Made by a program: the position numbers and the translations under genes. Positions 6,383 to 13,708 of a stretch of DNA of 15,363 nt are shown piece after piece (within the stretch, counting starts at the first letter, position 1; each line of letters begins with the position of its first letter). Source of the stretch: an uncultured Desulfobacca sp. (lineage in GTDB: Bacteria > Desulfobacterota > Desulfobaccia > Desulfobaccales > Desulfobaccaceae); contig CALGOE010000195.1 of the NCBI GenBank assembly GCA_937958145.1, forward strand, positions 1 through 15,363. Direction: 5' to 3'. Below the pieces are notes generated by a model. The model saw only the letters and a list, made by a program, of their open reading frames with translations, searched no databases and was not told the origin of the DNA.

Positions 6383-8041
6383 ATGTCATATCAGGTTTTA
6401 GCCCGTAAATGGCGCCCCCAAACCTTCGACGAGGTGGTGGGGCAGGAGCATGTGACCCGGACCTTGAAGAATGCCCTGGCCTCGGGACGGGTGGCGCATG
6501 CCTTTTTGTTCAGCGGTCCCCGGGGTGTGGGCAAGACCTCGGTGGCCCGCATCCTGGCCAAGGCTCTGAACTGCGCCCAGGGCCCAACCCCAACGCCGTG
6601 CAACCAATGTCAGTCCTGCCAGGAGATTACCCTGGGTCACAGTCTGGACGTGCTGGAAATCGACGGCGCCAGCAACCGGGGCATTGATGAAGTCCGGGAG
6701 CTGCGGGAAAACATCAAATATCTGCCGGCCCATGGCGGCTATAAGGTTTTTATCATCGATGAAGTGCACATGCTCACCAAGGAGGCCTTTAACGCCCTGC
6801 TCAAAACCCTGGAGGAACCCCCGGCCCACGCCATTTTTATTCTGGCCACCACGGAAGCCCACAAAGTGCCGGTTACCATCCTCTCCCGCTGCCAGCGCTA
6901 TGATTTTAAGCGGCTGACCACAGCAGCGATTCAGGAACACCTGACGCAAATGGTCCAGCGGGAGGGCTGGTCCCTGGCGCCGGCAGGTCTGCAGCTCATC
7001 GCCCAGGAGGCCGAGGGTGGCATGCGGGATGCCCAAGGATTATTGGATCAGGTCATTACCTTCGGCGGCCCGGAGGTGGGACCGGCGGAAATCGCCCGCA
7101 TCCTGGGAGTCACCGATCGCCGCCTGCTGCTGGCGACCCTGGAGGCCATCCTGCAGCGGCAGGGCGCCAAAATCCTGGACATCATCGCTGAATGCCATGA
7201 GCATGGCCACGACCTGCGCCGGTTTTATCAGGACCTGCTGATTTTCAGCCGCCATCTGCTGCTTGCCAAACTCGGGCCGGAAACGCGGGGGCTGGTTGAT
7301 ATCGCCGATCAGGAGTGGGAAAGTCTGCAGGTGCTGGCTCAGTCGGTGAGCCTGGCCCACCTCTTCAATCTTTTGAGCATCCTCATCAAAGGCGAAGAGG
7401 AACTGCGGCGGTCGCCCCAGCCCCGGCTCTCCCTGGAGATTCTCCTGCTCCGCCTGGTCAGTCTGGAACCTGTATTGGACCTGCCAGCCTGGTTGGCCCG
7501 ACTGGAAGCCTTGGAGGCCCGTCTGGGGCCGTACCGGGAAACCAGCGCCCCGGAGCCCCGGGAGACCTCGCCGCCAATACCGACGGTTCAGGCTTTAGAA
7601 CCTGCTCACCCCGAAAATACCCCGTCCCGGTCCGCCGCCCCGCCGGTGCCACCTGCTGACGACGCTCCCATAGACGATGCACGGTGGCAGGCTTTTTTAC
7701 ATTTCTTGGAGCAACACGATGCCGGCCCGTTGGCCGGCAGATTGGCCGGCAGCCGTCTGCTCGGACAAGAAGACGGGGTATTGTTGGTTGCCCCCACCCC
7801 GGCCTGGCGTTCGGCCCCAGAGCAGCAAAAGGAGCAACTCCAGCATCTGGTCCAACAGTTCTTTGGCAGTCGCTATCGGGTGGCCATCGGCCCGGTTCCG
7901 GCCGAGACCCGCCCTTTGCGTCTCGTGCCATCCAAACGTCAATTAACCTTAACAGAATTGAAACCCTTGGCCCAGGAGATCTTCGGCGGCCATTGGCTCC
8001 CGACCGCCAAGCCGGCCCCGGCTCCCCAAGAGGAGGAATAG
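6383..8041 (+). CDS. dnaX: DNA polymerase III subunit gamma/tau (clamp loader ATPase)
   Basis: This 552-residue AAA+ subunit of the replication clamp loader loads the beta clamp and, through its C-terminal part, links polymerase and helicase. The N-terminus MSYQVLARKWRPQTFDEVVG is the family's usual start, which is why ATG 6383 is chosen although no clear ribosome site precedes it. An in-frame GTG at 6323 would add 20 unconserved residues. Walker A is GPRGVGKT (45-52), zinc ligands are Cys64/73/76/79, Walker B is IIDEVHM (124-130), and the SRC motif with the arginine finger is at 168-170. A Pro-rich linker (about 395-430) leads to a C-terminal domain, so the product is tau-length for a non-enteric species. 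No slippery heptamer like that of E. coli dnaX was found. The stop abuts the ybaB start at 8042, indicating one operon. Confidence 0.96.
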   Translation: MSYQVLARKWRPQTFDEVVGQEHVTRTLKNALASGRVAHAFLFSGPRGVGKTSVARILAKALNCAQGPTPTPCNQCQSCQEITLGHSLDVLEIDGASNRGIDEVRELRENIKYLPAHGGYKVFIIDEVHMLTKEAFNALLKTLEEPPAHAIFILATTEAHKVPVTILSRCQRYDFKRLTTAAIQEHLTQMVQREGWSLAPAGLQLIAQEAEGGMRDAQGLLDQVITFGGPEVGPAEIARILGVTDRRLLLATLEAILQRQGAKILDIIAECHEHGHDLRRFYQDLLIFSRHLLLAKLGPETRGLVDIADQEWESLQVLAQSVSLAHLFNLLSILIKGEEELRRSPQPRLSLEILLLRLVSLEPVLDLPAWLARLEALEARLGPYRETSAPEPRETSPPIPTVQALEPAHPENTPSRSAAPPVPPADDAPIDDARWQAFLHFLEQHDAGPLAGRLAGSRLLGQEDGVLLVAPTPAWRSAPEQQKEQLQHLVQQFFGSRYRVAIGPVPAETRPLRLVPSKRQLTLTELKPLAQEIFGGHWLPTAKPAPAPQEEE

Positions 8042-8353
8042 ATGAAAAACTTCGGCAACATGATGAAACAGGCCCAGAAGCTGCAAAGCAAGATGTTGGA
8101 AATGCAGGAGGAATTGGGGAATCGCACGGTCTCCGCCCAGGTCGGCGGGGGTATGGTGGAGGTAGTAGCCAACGGTCGTCAGGAGATCCTGTCCTTGCGC
8201 ATCGACCCGGAAGTGGTCAATCCTGATGATACCGAAATGCTCCAAGATCTTATTCTGGCGGCGATCAACGATGCCCTGAACCGCTCCCGGGAGATGGTTT
8301 CGGCCGAGATGGCGAAACTGACCGGCGGCCTGAAAATACCCGGCCTCTTTTAG
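8042..8353 (+). CDS. ybaB: YbaB/EbfC family nucleoid-associated protein
   Basis: This is a 103-residue DNA-binding protein of normal family length. It has an N-terminal basic/amphipathic helix (MKNFGNMMKQAQKLQSKM), the VSAQVGGGMVEVVANGRQ core with the conserved GGG-V-V pattern, LRIDPEVV, and a C-terminal helix ending in GLKIPGLF. Members bind DNA as dimers and coat or compact the nucleoid; in several bacteria the gene lies between dnaX and recR, as here. The ATG follows the dnaX TAG directly, and its ribosome site AGGAGG lies inside the last dnaX codons, so translation is coupled. A GCTTGG-CGA-CCAAGC hairpin follows the stop. Confidence 0.95.
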   Translation: MKNFGNMMKQAQKLQSKMLEMQEELGNRTVSAQVGGGMVEVVANGRQEILSLRIDPEVVNPDDTEMLQDLILAAINDALNRSREMVSAEMAKLTGGLKIPGLF

Positions 8354-8368
8354 GCTTGGCGACCAAGC
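8354..8368 (+). other. Small hairpin between ybaB and recR
   Basis: GCTTGG (8354-8359) and CCAAGC (8363-8368) form a perfect 6-bp stem with a CGA loop, immediately after the ybaB stop. No T-run follows, so it is not a terminator. It may be an mRNA processing or stability element within the operon. Confidence 0.4.
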
Positions 8369-8381
8369 TGAGTTATCATCC

Positions 8382-8996
8382 ATGGCTCGCAGCTTCTATC
8401 CGGCTCCCCTGCAAAACGTCATCAAAGCCCTGAGTAAATGGCCGGGCATCGGTGAGAAGACCGCCTCGCGGCTGGCCCTCTACCTGCTGCGGGCCCCGGC
8501 CCAGGAGGTAAACGACCTGGCCCGGGCCTTAACAGAGCTCAAGGAAAAGATCGGCCTGTGCCGCCGATGCTATGCCTTTGCAGATCAGGAACTCTGCCCC
8601 ATCTGCGCCGATGCCAGCCGCAGCACCGGCCAGATCTGCGTCGTCGCCGACCCCGGCGATCTGCTGGCCCTGGAGCGGGTAGGCTTTTTCCAGGGCACCT
8701 ACCATGTCCTGGGCGGGCTCATCTCTCCCTTGGACAATATCGGCCCCGGAGATCTGCATATCGCCCCATTGCTGGCGCGGCTGGAACCCGAAGGCATCCG
8801 GGAGGTCATCCTCGCCCTGAACCCCAGCCTGGAGGGAGAAGCAACCATCGCCTACCTGAGCCAGGAACTCCAAAGCCGAGGTGTGCAGGTCACCCGCATC
8901 GCCTATGGCCTGCCCATGGGGGGCGATCTCAAGTACGCCGATCAACAGACCATCAAAGAGGCCCTGCGCCATCGGGTTGCAGCGGTCAATCCCTGA
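8382..8996 (+). CDS. recR: Recombination mediator RecR
   Basis: This 204-residue protein is of normal length and acts with RecF/RecO to load RecA on gapped single-stranded DNA. It has an N-terminal helix-hairpin-helix (KWPGIGEKTASRLALYLL, 19-36) for DNA binding and a Cys4 zinc finger (Cys60, Cys63, Cys72, Cys75). A Toprim domain follows, with ICVVADPGDLLALERVG, the conserved glutamate region LNPSLEGEATIAYL and a C-terminal YGLPMGGDLKYADQQT Walker-B-like stretch. It follows ybaB by 28 bases in the common dnaX-ybaB-recR order. The ATG at 8382 has only a weak ribosome site (GAG at about 8370). Confidence 0.96.
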   Translation: MARSFYPAPLQNVIKALSKWPGIGEKTASRLALYLLRAPAQEVNDLARALTELKEKIGLCRRCYAFADQELCPICADASRSTGQICVVADPGDLLALERVGFFQGTYHVLGGLISPLDNIGPGDLHIAPLLARLEPEGIREVILALNPSLEGEATIAYLSQELQSRGVQVTRIAYGLPMGGDLKYADQQTIKEALRHRVAAVNP

Positions 8997-9010
8997 CTTG
9001 TGGCTGCTCA

Positions 9011-9070
9011 GCTTGGCGGCCTGAACCATCACTTATGTTTTTCCCGACAAGATTTTCTTTCACGCCAAGC
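9011..9070 (+). other. Inverted repeat in the recR-rodA gap
   Basis: GCTTGGCG (9011-9018) and CGCCAAGC (9063-9070) are perfect 8-bp arms separated by 44 bases inside the 97-base gap between recR and rodA. The arms could bring the rodA leader into a stem-loop. There is no T-run, so it is not an intrinsic terminator. Confidence 0.4.
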
Positions 9071-9093
9071 CACTGCCTGACCGAAGCTATTGC

Positions 9094-10212
9094 ATGATTA
9101 TTGACCGTCGTCTCCTGAAAAATATCGATTGGCTGCTCATCCTGCTGGTTCTGGCCGTAGTATCCCTGGGCATCATTAATCTTTTCAGCGCCGGCCTGAA
9201 CCAGACCGGCGACCGTTCCACGCCCCTTTATGTGAAACAGATCTATTGGCTGCTCATCGGTCTGGTCCTCATGTTTGCCATGACCACCTTCGATTATCGC
9301 CGCCTGGAGCGGTTGGCCTACCCTCTCTACTGGTTGAGCATCCTGCTCCTGGTAGCGGTGATGCTCGTGGGAAAAGTGGTGGCCGGCTCGAAACGGTGGC
9401 TGGTCCTGGGGCCGCTGACCTTTCAGCCCTCGGAGTTGACCAAAGTGGGAGTGATCCTGGCCCTGGCCACCCATTTTTACCGGCAGGAACGATTCGAGCC
9501 GTTAACCTGGCGGCAGTTGGCCTTTCCCAGCCTGCTGCTGCTGGTGCCTTTCGGTCTGGTGGGCAAACAACCCGACCTGGGCAGTGCCCTGCTGATCGCC
9601 GCCGTGGCCTCGACGATGATCCTGTTTGTCGGTGTGCGCTGGCACATTCTGGTGACCCTGCTCGTCGGCTTTATCGCCGCCTCGCCGGTTTTTTGGTATT
9701 TTTTAAAAGATTATCAGAAACAACGCATCTTCACCTTCCTGAACCCGGAGCAGGACCCCCTGGGCTCCGGCTACCATATCATCCAATCCAAGATTGCCGT
9801 GGGCTCGGGCCTGTTCTGGGGCAAAGGATTCCTGAAGGGCACCCAGAGCCAGCTGAATTTCCTGCCGGAGCAGCACACTGATTTCGTTTTTTCCGTCTTT
9901 GCCGAAGAGTGGGGCTTCGTCGGGTCGGTCCTGCTTATTGTCCTTTATTTGGGCCTCATTCTCTGGGGCCTGCACATTGCCCGTTCCTGCCGGGAACGAC
10001 TGGGCAACTTGCTGGCCGTGGGCATCACCGCCATGATTTTTTGGCAGATTTTTATCAATATCTCCATGGTCACCGGCCTCTTGCCGGTGGTGGGCATCCC
10101 CCTGCCCTTTTTCAGCTACGGCGGCTCCTCCCTCATTGCCAATTTTTTAGGCATCGGCCTGCTGCTGAACATCCGGATGCGCCAGTTTTTGTTTGCGAAA
10201 CCAACTTTGTGA
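9094..10212 (+). CDS. rodA: RodA, SEDS-family peptidoglycan glycosyltransferase
   Basis: This 372-residue polytopic membrane protein polymerises lipid II into glycan strands in the elongasome, together with PBP2, MreB/C/D and RodZ. The sequence shows about ten hydrophobic segments. SEDS motifs are FQPSELTK (110-117), KQPDLGSAL (158-166), FLPEQHTDFVFSVFAEEWGF (256-275) with the catalytic Asp263 (E. coli RodA Asp262), and the late block ISMVTGLLPVVGIPLPFFSYGGSS. HTDFVF together with a total length near 370 favours RodA over FtsW. It lies 97 bases after recR and well away from any mre genes, so it may share the dnaX-ybaB-recR transcript. The ATG at 9094 has no strong ribosome site. A terminator about 200 bases downstream closes the unit. 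Confidence 0.93.
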   Translation: MIIDRRLLKNIDWLLILLVLAVVSLGIINLFSAGLNQTGDRSTPLYVKQIYWLLIGLVLMFAMTTFDYRRLERLAYPLYWLSILLLVAVMLVGKVVAGSKRWLVLGPLTFQPSELTKVGVILALATHFYRQERFEPLTWRQLAFPSLLLLVPFGLVGKQPDLGSALLIAAVASTMILFVGVRWHILVTLLVGFIAASPVFWYFLKDYQKQRIFTFLNPEQDPLGSGYHIIQSKIAVGSGLFWGKGFLKGTQSQLNFLPEQHTDFVFSVFAEEWGFVGSVLLIVLYLGLILWGLHIARSCRERLGNLLAVGITAMIFWQIFINISMVTGLLPVVGIPLPFFSYGGSSLIANFLGIGLLLNIRMRQFLFAKPTL

Positions 10213-10260
10213 TTTTTTCATCAAGGATTAACCTATGAATAAAACTAATAATATCCTCTT

Positions 10261-10454
10261 TTCAAGGTGACTTCTGCTTTGAGGTCCCCGCGGACCGGGG
10301 AAGCCGGCGCCTGCCCACCGCTTAAGTGGTCGGAATGTGGTGGCGGCTCCAGGTCGCCATCGGCTTGGCGTACAGATAAGAAGAATATTTTCAATTCGTT
10401 GTTCGCCCAGCGACGGCCAGCCGCCAAAAGCGACTGCGGGGTGGCCGATTTTTT
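10261..10454 (+). ncRNA. Candidate structured small RNA, possibly 6S RNA
   Basis: A segment of about 195 nt ends at an intrinsic terminator. Its two ends can pair over long range: CCCCGCGG (10286-10293) with CTGCGGGG (10434-10441), extendable to GGT/GCC with a bulge. Inside, a GCC-G-CCACC/GGTGGCGGC stem with bulges spans about 10308-10338, and a CGCCA-TCGGCT-TGGCG hairpin lies at 10345-10360. An AT-rich open segment (10362-10400) follows. A closing stem, interior open region, apical stems and 180-200 nt length fit 6S RNA, the sigma-70 holoenzyme inhibitor. The run GAAGCCG...GAATGTGG...GGCTCC is loosely like the E. coli 6S sequence by eye. The alternative is a structured 3' UTR of rodA; the closing pairing and the terminator compete for the same bases. 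Confidence 0.4.
10415..10454 (+). terminator. Intrinsic terminator before the atp operon
   Basis: GGCCA (10415-10419) pairs with TGGCC (10442-10446), and CCGC (10421-10424) pairs with GCGG around one bulge. The loop is about 11 bases, and GATTTTTT follows. It would end transcription from rodA and/or the candidate small RNA. Confidence 0.75.
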
Positions 10455-10464
10455 AAAAAAACCT

Positions 10465-10493
10465 TTGACAGGACGGCCAAAAAAAGGTAATAA
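10465..10493 (+). promoter_or_regulatory. atp operon promoter P1 (sigma-70 type)
   Basis: A perfect TTGACA (10465-10470), 17 bases, then TAATAA (10488-10493; AATAAT is the 18-base alternative). Transcription would start near 10500, giving a leader of about 70 bases before atpF'. It begins 11 bases after the upstream terminator T-tract. Confidence 0.75.
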
Positions 10494-10499
10494 TGCAAA

Positions 10500-10528
10500 T
10501 TGACTTTGCATAAAAGTTCACATATTCA
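10500..10528 (+). promoter_or_regulatory. atp operon promoter P2 (sigma-70 type)
   Basis: TTGACT (10500-10505, 5/6), 17 bases, then TATTCA (10523-10528, 4/6). The start would be near 10535, about 36 bases before the ATG at 10571. It is arranged in tandem 35 bases after P1. Confidence 0.5.
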
Positions 10529-10570
10529 TTTTTTTAGGAATTACAAAACGTTATAAGAGGTGGCCAGTAG

Positions 10571-10999
10571 ATGATTGACATTGATTGGACGTTGTTTGTG
10601 CAGATTGCCAATTTCCTCTTCCTGGTCTTTCTCTTGAACATGGTTTTGTTCCGTCCTATCCGGGGAATAATCAAGGAGCGCCAGAACTTGATCTCTGGCA
10701 TGCAGGCCGATATTTCCTCGCTGACCGAGACGGAGCAGGGCGTGCGCCAAGACATCCAGAGTGAGCTGCTGGCGGCTCGCAAGAGTGGGATTAACAAGCG
10801 CGACATGATCAAGCAAGAAGGCAGCGCCGTGGAAGCCGGGCTGATGGAAAAGGCAAAGGCGGAGGCGGATGAAGAAATGGCGGCGATGATTGCAAAAATC
10901 AAAGCCGATGTCGCCGCCGCCCGGGAGGCGTTACGGCCCCAGGTGGAATCCTTTGCCCTCGACCTGGCTACTAAGATTTTGGGGAGGGAAGTGGCATGA
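10571..10999 (+). CDS. atpF': ATP synthase F0 subunit b'
   Basis: This 142-residue peripheral-stalk subunit starts with one membrane helix (about 8-28, FVQIANFLFLVFLLNMVLF) and the RPI turn typical of b-type subunits. It continues as a charged coiled coil (about 33-125) and ends in LATKILGREVA, a tail characteristic of b/b' chains. It pairs with the following b subunit to form a b-b' heterodimer that holds F1 against the a subunit. It is first in the operon, with two promoters and a clear ribosome site (AGAGGTGG) upstream. Its last codons overlap the next start by four bases (ATGA). It is shorter than the next gene product and has no signal-peptide-like extension, which is why it is called b'. 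Confidence 0.9.
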   Translation: MIDIDWTLFVQIANFLFLVFLLNMVLFRPIRGIIKERQNLISGMQADISSLTETEQGVRQDIQSELLAARKSGINKRDMIKQEGSAVEAGLMEKAKAEADEEMAAMIAKIKADVAAAREALRPQVESFALDLATKILGREVA

Positions 11000-11601
11000 G
11001 GATTGGATCTTTCAGCAGCCTGAAACGCCGTGGCCTCTGGGTTGGTTTGGTTTCCGGCTTCGTTCTGGCAGGTACAGCCTGGGCTGGCGGTGGCGAAGGC
11101 GGACATGGTGCCATTGATCCGGCCAAACTCGATGACCTGCTCTGGCGGACGGTCAACTTCGTGGTCTTCGCGGCCATCCTTTACAAATTGGCAGCCAAGC
11201 CCATCAGAGAATTCTTCACCAAACGGCGGACCGACATCAGCACCGAAATTCAGGATTTGGAGACCCAAAAAATCCGGGTCCAGAGGGCCCTGAAAGAAGC
11301 CAAGGCCCAGTTGGCAGCCGTCGCCGCCGAGCGGGAGCAGATCATTCAGCAATACATTGCCGAAGGCGAAGCGGAAAAAGCCAAAATTATCGCCAAGGCC
11401 GAGCAGGCGGCACAACGCCTGAAAGACATGGCGGCCATGACCATTGCCGCCGAAACCAAGAAGGCGGCGGCTGAACTCAAGCGGGAAATCGTCGAGGCGG
11501 CGGTCCAGCTCTCCGAGCAGATTGTCCGCGACAAGATCGTCCCTGAAGACCAACAGCGGTTGGTTGATGATTACTTAGCAAAGGTGGTGGAAGCTCATTG
11601 A
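10996..11601 (+). CDS. atpF: ATP synthase F0 subunit b with signal-peptide-like N-terminus
   Basis: This 201-residue b subunit of the peripheral stalk begins with a basic region (KRR), a hydrophobic stretch (about 14-26) and AGTAWAGGG, which looks like a cleavable signal peptide (AWA/GG near residue 30). The true membrane anchor follows (about 46-67, LLWRTVNFVVFAAILYKLA), then a long Ala/Lys/Glu coiled coil. It ends with LSEQIVRDKIVPEDQQRLVDDYL, as is usual before the delta contact. Extended b subunits of this type are familiar in deltaproteobacterial ATP synthases. The ATG overlaps the b' stop (ATGA). Its own stop overlaps the TTG start of the delta subunit gene, so translation is coupled on both sides. 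Confidence 0.92.
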   Translation: MRIGSFSSLKRRGLWVGLVSGFVLAGTAWAGGGEGGHGAIDPAKLDDLLWRTVNFVVFAAILYKLAAKPIREFFTKRRTDISTEIQDLETQKIRVQRALKEAKAQLAAVAAEREQIIQQYIAEGEAEKAKIIAKAEQAAQRLKDMAAMTIAAETKKAAAELKREIVEAAVQLSEQIVRDKIVPEDQQRLVDDYLAKVVEAH

Positions 11602-12149
11602 TTAATCTATCTCTGGCACGTCGCTACGCCAAAGCCTTGCTGAGTATCGGCAAGGAGGATGGCAAGTATAAGGAATATGGGGCGGAGCTGAGCTCCTTTG
11701 CCTACCTGCTGCAGAGGGAACCGGAGTTGCAAGACGCCATCGTCAATCCGATGTATGCCCGGGACGATCGCCGTCGGGTCCTCGACAAAATCCTGGACAT
11801 GATCCAGTTGGACCCCATGGTCAGCAACTTTCTCAAGCTCCTGTTTGATAAAAACCGTATCGATGGCATTATGGCCATAAACGAAGTCTATCAAAATTTG
11901 GTCGATCAGCTGGAGAACATCAGCCGCGCCAAGATCACCTCGGCCACCCCGTTGGACGAGGCGATGGTGGATCGCATCCGTCAGGCCCTGGAAAAGATCA
12001 CCAACAGCACGGTGGTCTTGGAAGTGGCCGAAGACCCCGCCATTATCGGCGGTATCGTGGCCCATGTGGGGGACCTGGTGCTTGACGGCAGCGTGCGGAC
12101 CCAGCTCCAGAGTTTAAAAGAAACTTTGATAAGAGGTGAGGTTGCTTAA
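11598..12149 (+). CDS. atpH: ATP synthase F1 subunit delta
   Basis: This 183-residue subunit caps the alpha/beta hexamer and joins it to the b/b' stalk. The N-terminal helical domain starts with NLSLARRYAKALLSIG, the usual ARRYAKAL signature. The C-terminal domain has KITSATPLDEAMVDRIRQALEKI, the Gly-Gly block PAIIGGIVAHVGDLVLDGSVR, and LQSLKETLIRGEVA at the end; all are typical and the length is normal. The start is a TTG (11598) within TTGA, sharing three bases with the atpF stop. The next ATG is far inside the conserved domain, so TTG is preferred. The stop TAA is followed directly by the atpA ATG. Confidence 0.93.
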   Translation: MINLSLARRYAKALLSIGKEDGKYKEYGAELSSFAYLLQREPELQDAIVNPMYARDDRRRVLDKILDMIQLDPMVSNFLKLLFDKNRIDGIMAINEVYQNLVDQLENISRAKITSATPLDEAMVDRIRQALEKITNSTVVLEVAEDPAIIGGIVAHVGDLVLDGSVRTQLQSLKETLIRGEVA

Positions 12150-13670
12150 ATGGAAATCAGAGCAGAAGAAATCAGCCAAATTATTCGATCCCAGATCAAG
12201 GATTACGAAAAAAAGGTGGAAGTAGCCGAGACCGGGACCGTCCTGTCGGTCGGTGACGGTATCGCCCGGGTTTCCGGCGTGGAAAAATGCATGGCCATGG
12301 AACTGTTGGAGTTCCCCGGCGGCATCTTCGGCATCGCCTTGAACCTGGAAGAAGACAACGTCGGCTGCGCCATCTTGGGCGAGGACATCCACATTAAAGA
12401 AGGCGACCTGGTGAAACGGACCGGCCGTATCGCCGAAGTGCCCGTCGGCGAAGCCTGTCTGGGCCGCGTTCTGGACCCGGTGGGCCATCCCATCGACGGC
12501 AAAGGCCCCGTGGAAGCCAAGGAATTCCGCCGCATCGAGCTGAAAGCCCCCGGCGTTATCGAACGGCAGCCGGTGAACGAGCCCATGTACACCGGCTACA
12601 AAGCCATCGACGCCATGACCCCGGTCGGCCGCGGCCAACGGGAATTGATCATCGGCGACCGCCAGATCGGCAAGACCGCCCTGTGTGTTGATGCCATCAT
12701 CAACCAGAAAGACTCCGGCGTCATCTGTATTTATGTCGCCATCGGTCAGAAAAAATCTACCGTGGCCCAGGTCGTGGACGCGCTCGAACGCTATGATGCC
12801 CTGAAGCACACCATCGTCATCTCGGCTACCGCTTCCGAACCTGCACCTCTGCAATACATCGCCGCCTATGCCGGCTGCACCATGGGTGAATATTATCGGG
12901 ATTCCGGTCGGCATGCCCTGATTATCTATGATGACCTGTCCAAACAGGCCGCCGCCTACCGGCAGATCTCCCTGCTGCTCCGCCGGCCGCCGGGACGGGA
13001 AGCCTATCCCGGTGACATCTTCTATAACCACTCCCGTCTCCTGGAACGGGCGGCCAAACTCAATGATGAAAAAGGCGGCGGCTCCCTGACGGCCCTGCCC
13101 ATCATCGAAACCCAACAGGGCGACGTCTCGGCCTACATCCCCACCAACGTTATCTCCATTACTGACGGTCAGGTCTATCTGGAACCCGGCCTGTTCTTCG
13201 CCGGCGTCCGTCCGGCCATCAACGTCGGTCTGTCGGTTTCCCGGGTCGGTGGCGCCGCCCAGGTCAAGGCCATGAAACAGGTGGCCGGTTCGCTGCGTTT
13301 GGATCTGGCCCAGTATCGTGAATTGGCCGCTTTCGCCCAGTTCGGCTCCGAATTGGACAAAGCCACCCAGGCCCAGTTGAACCGTGGTATCCGTTTGGTG
13401 GAAATCCTGAAGCAGCCTCAGTATGAGCCTCTGCCGATGGAAAAAGAGATCACCATCCTCTATGCCGGCACCCGGGGCATTTTGGATGACCTGCCGGTGG
13501 ATGCACTTGGTGCTTTCGAAAAACAACTCTACGAATACATCGGCAACAAACATCCCGAGATCTTTACTACCCTGAAGGAAGCCAAGGAAATCAACGCCGA
13601 TCTGGATGCCAAGATGAAAGCCGCCCTGGAGGCCTTCAAGGCTGAATTCAAAGCCAGCCTGGCCGCTTGA
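12150..13670 (+). CDS. atpA: ATP synthase F1 subunit alpha
   Basis: This 506-residue complete alpha chain carries the non-catalytic nucleotide sites and the arginine finger for the beta sites. It starts MEIRAEEISQIIRSQIKDYE, the standard N-terminus that binds delta. The P-loop is GDRQIGKT (169-176). ALIIYDDLSKQAAAYRQISL is the Walker B region, PPGREAYPGDIFYNHSRLLERA is a hallmark block, and PAINVGLSVSRVGGAAQ contains the arginine finger. The ribosome site (AAGAGGTGAGG, about 12130-12140) lies inside the end of atpH. The length matches the family. Base composition is strongly biased toward C/G at third positions, as in a highly expressed gene of a moderately GC-rich genome. This gene casts a long antisense open frame, which is not a gene. 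Confidence 0.98.
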   Translation: MEIRAEEISQIIRSQIKDYEKKVEVAETGTVLSVGDGIARVSGVEKCMAMELLEFPGGIFGIALNLEEDNVGCAILGEDIHIKEGDLVKRTGRIAEVPVGEACLGRVLDPVGHPIDGKGPVEAKEFRRIELKAPGVIERQPVNEPMYTGYKAIDAMTPVGRGQRELIIGDRQIGKTALCVDAIINQKDSGVICIYVAIGQKKSTVAQVVDALERYDALKHTIVISATASEPAPLQYIAAYAGCTMGEYYRDSGRHALIIYDDLSKQAAAYRQISLLLRRPPGREAYPGDIFYNHSRLLERAAKLNDEKGGGSLTALPIIETQQGDVSAYIPTNVISITDGQVYLEPGLFFAGVRPAINVGLSVSRVGGAAQVKAMKQVAGSLRLDLAQYRELAAFAQFGSELDKATQAQLNRGIRLVEILKQPQYEPLPMEKEITILYAGTRGILDDLPVDALGAFEKQLYEYIGNKHPEIFTTLKEAKEINADLDAKMKAALEAFKAEFKASLAA

Positions 13671-13708
13671 TGACCGGCGCTCACCGGAAATCGAGGAGGG
13701 TGTAAGCT

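Larger units (their letters stand above)
10213..10570. other. rodA-atp intergenic region (358 bases)
   Basis: In order it holds an AT-rich stretch with promoter-like TAATAT (10249-10254), a GC-rich structured segment that may be a small RNA, an intrinsic terminator, two tandem promoters and the atpF' ribosome site (AGAGGTGG, about 10555-10562). A 78-codon GTG-started frame crosses the terminator and first promoter and is not credible. Confidence 0.7.

Noticed and set aside
6383..8041. Programmed frameshift in dnaX giving a short gamma form
   Set aside because: No A-AAA-AAG-type heptamer in the correct frame was found; the only A-run (in CAGCAAAAGGAG) does not fit the slip rule.
10281..10330. 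Cobalamin riboswitch
   Set aside because: CGGGGAAGCCGG is reminiscent of it, but the B12 box, the other conserved blocks and a cobalamin-related downstream gene are all absent.
10267..10503. 78-codon GTG-started ORF
   Set aside because: It crosses a terminator and the strongest atp promoter, has no ribosome site, and its composition follows the RNA-like structure.
12114..13553. 479-codon open frame antisense to atpA
   Set aside because: It is a shadow of the strongly biased codon use of atpA; it has no family resemblance and lies wholly over a conserved gene.
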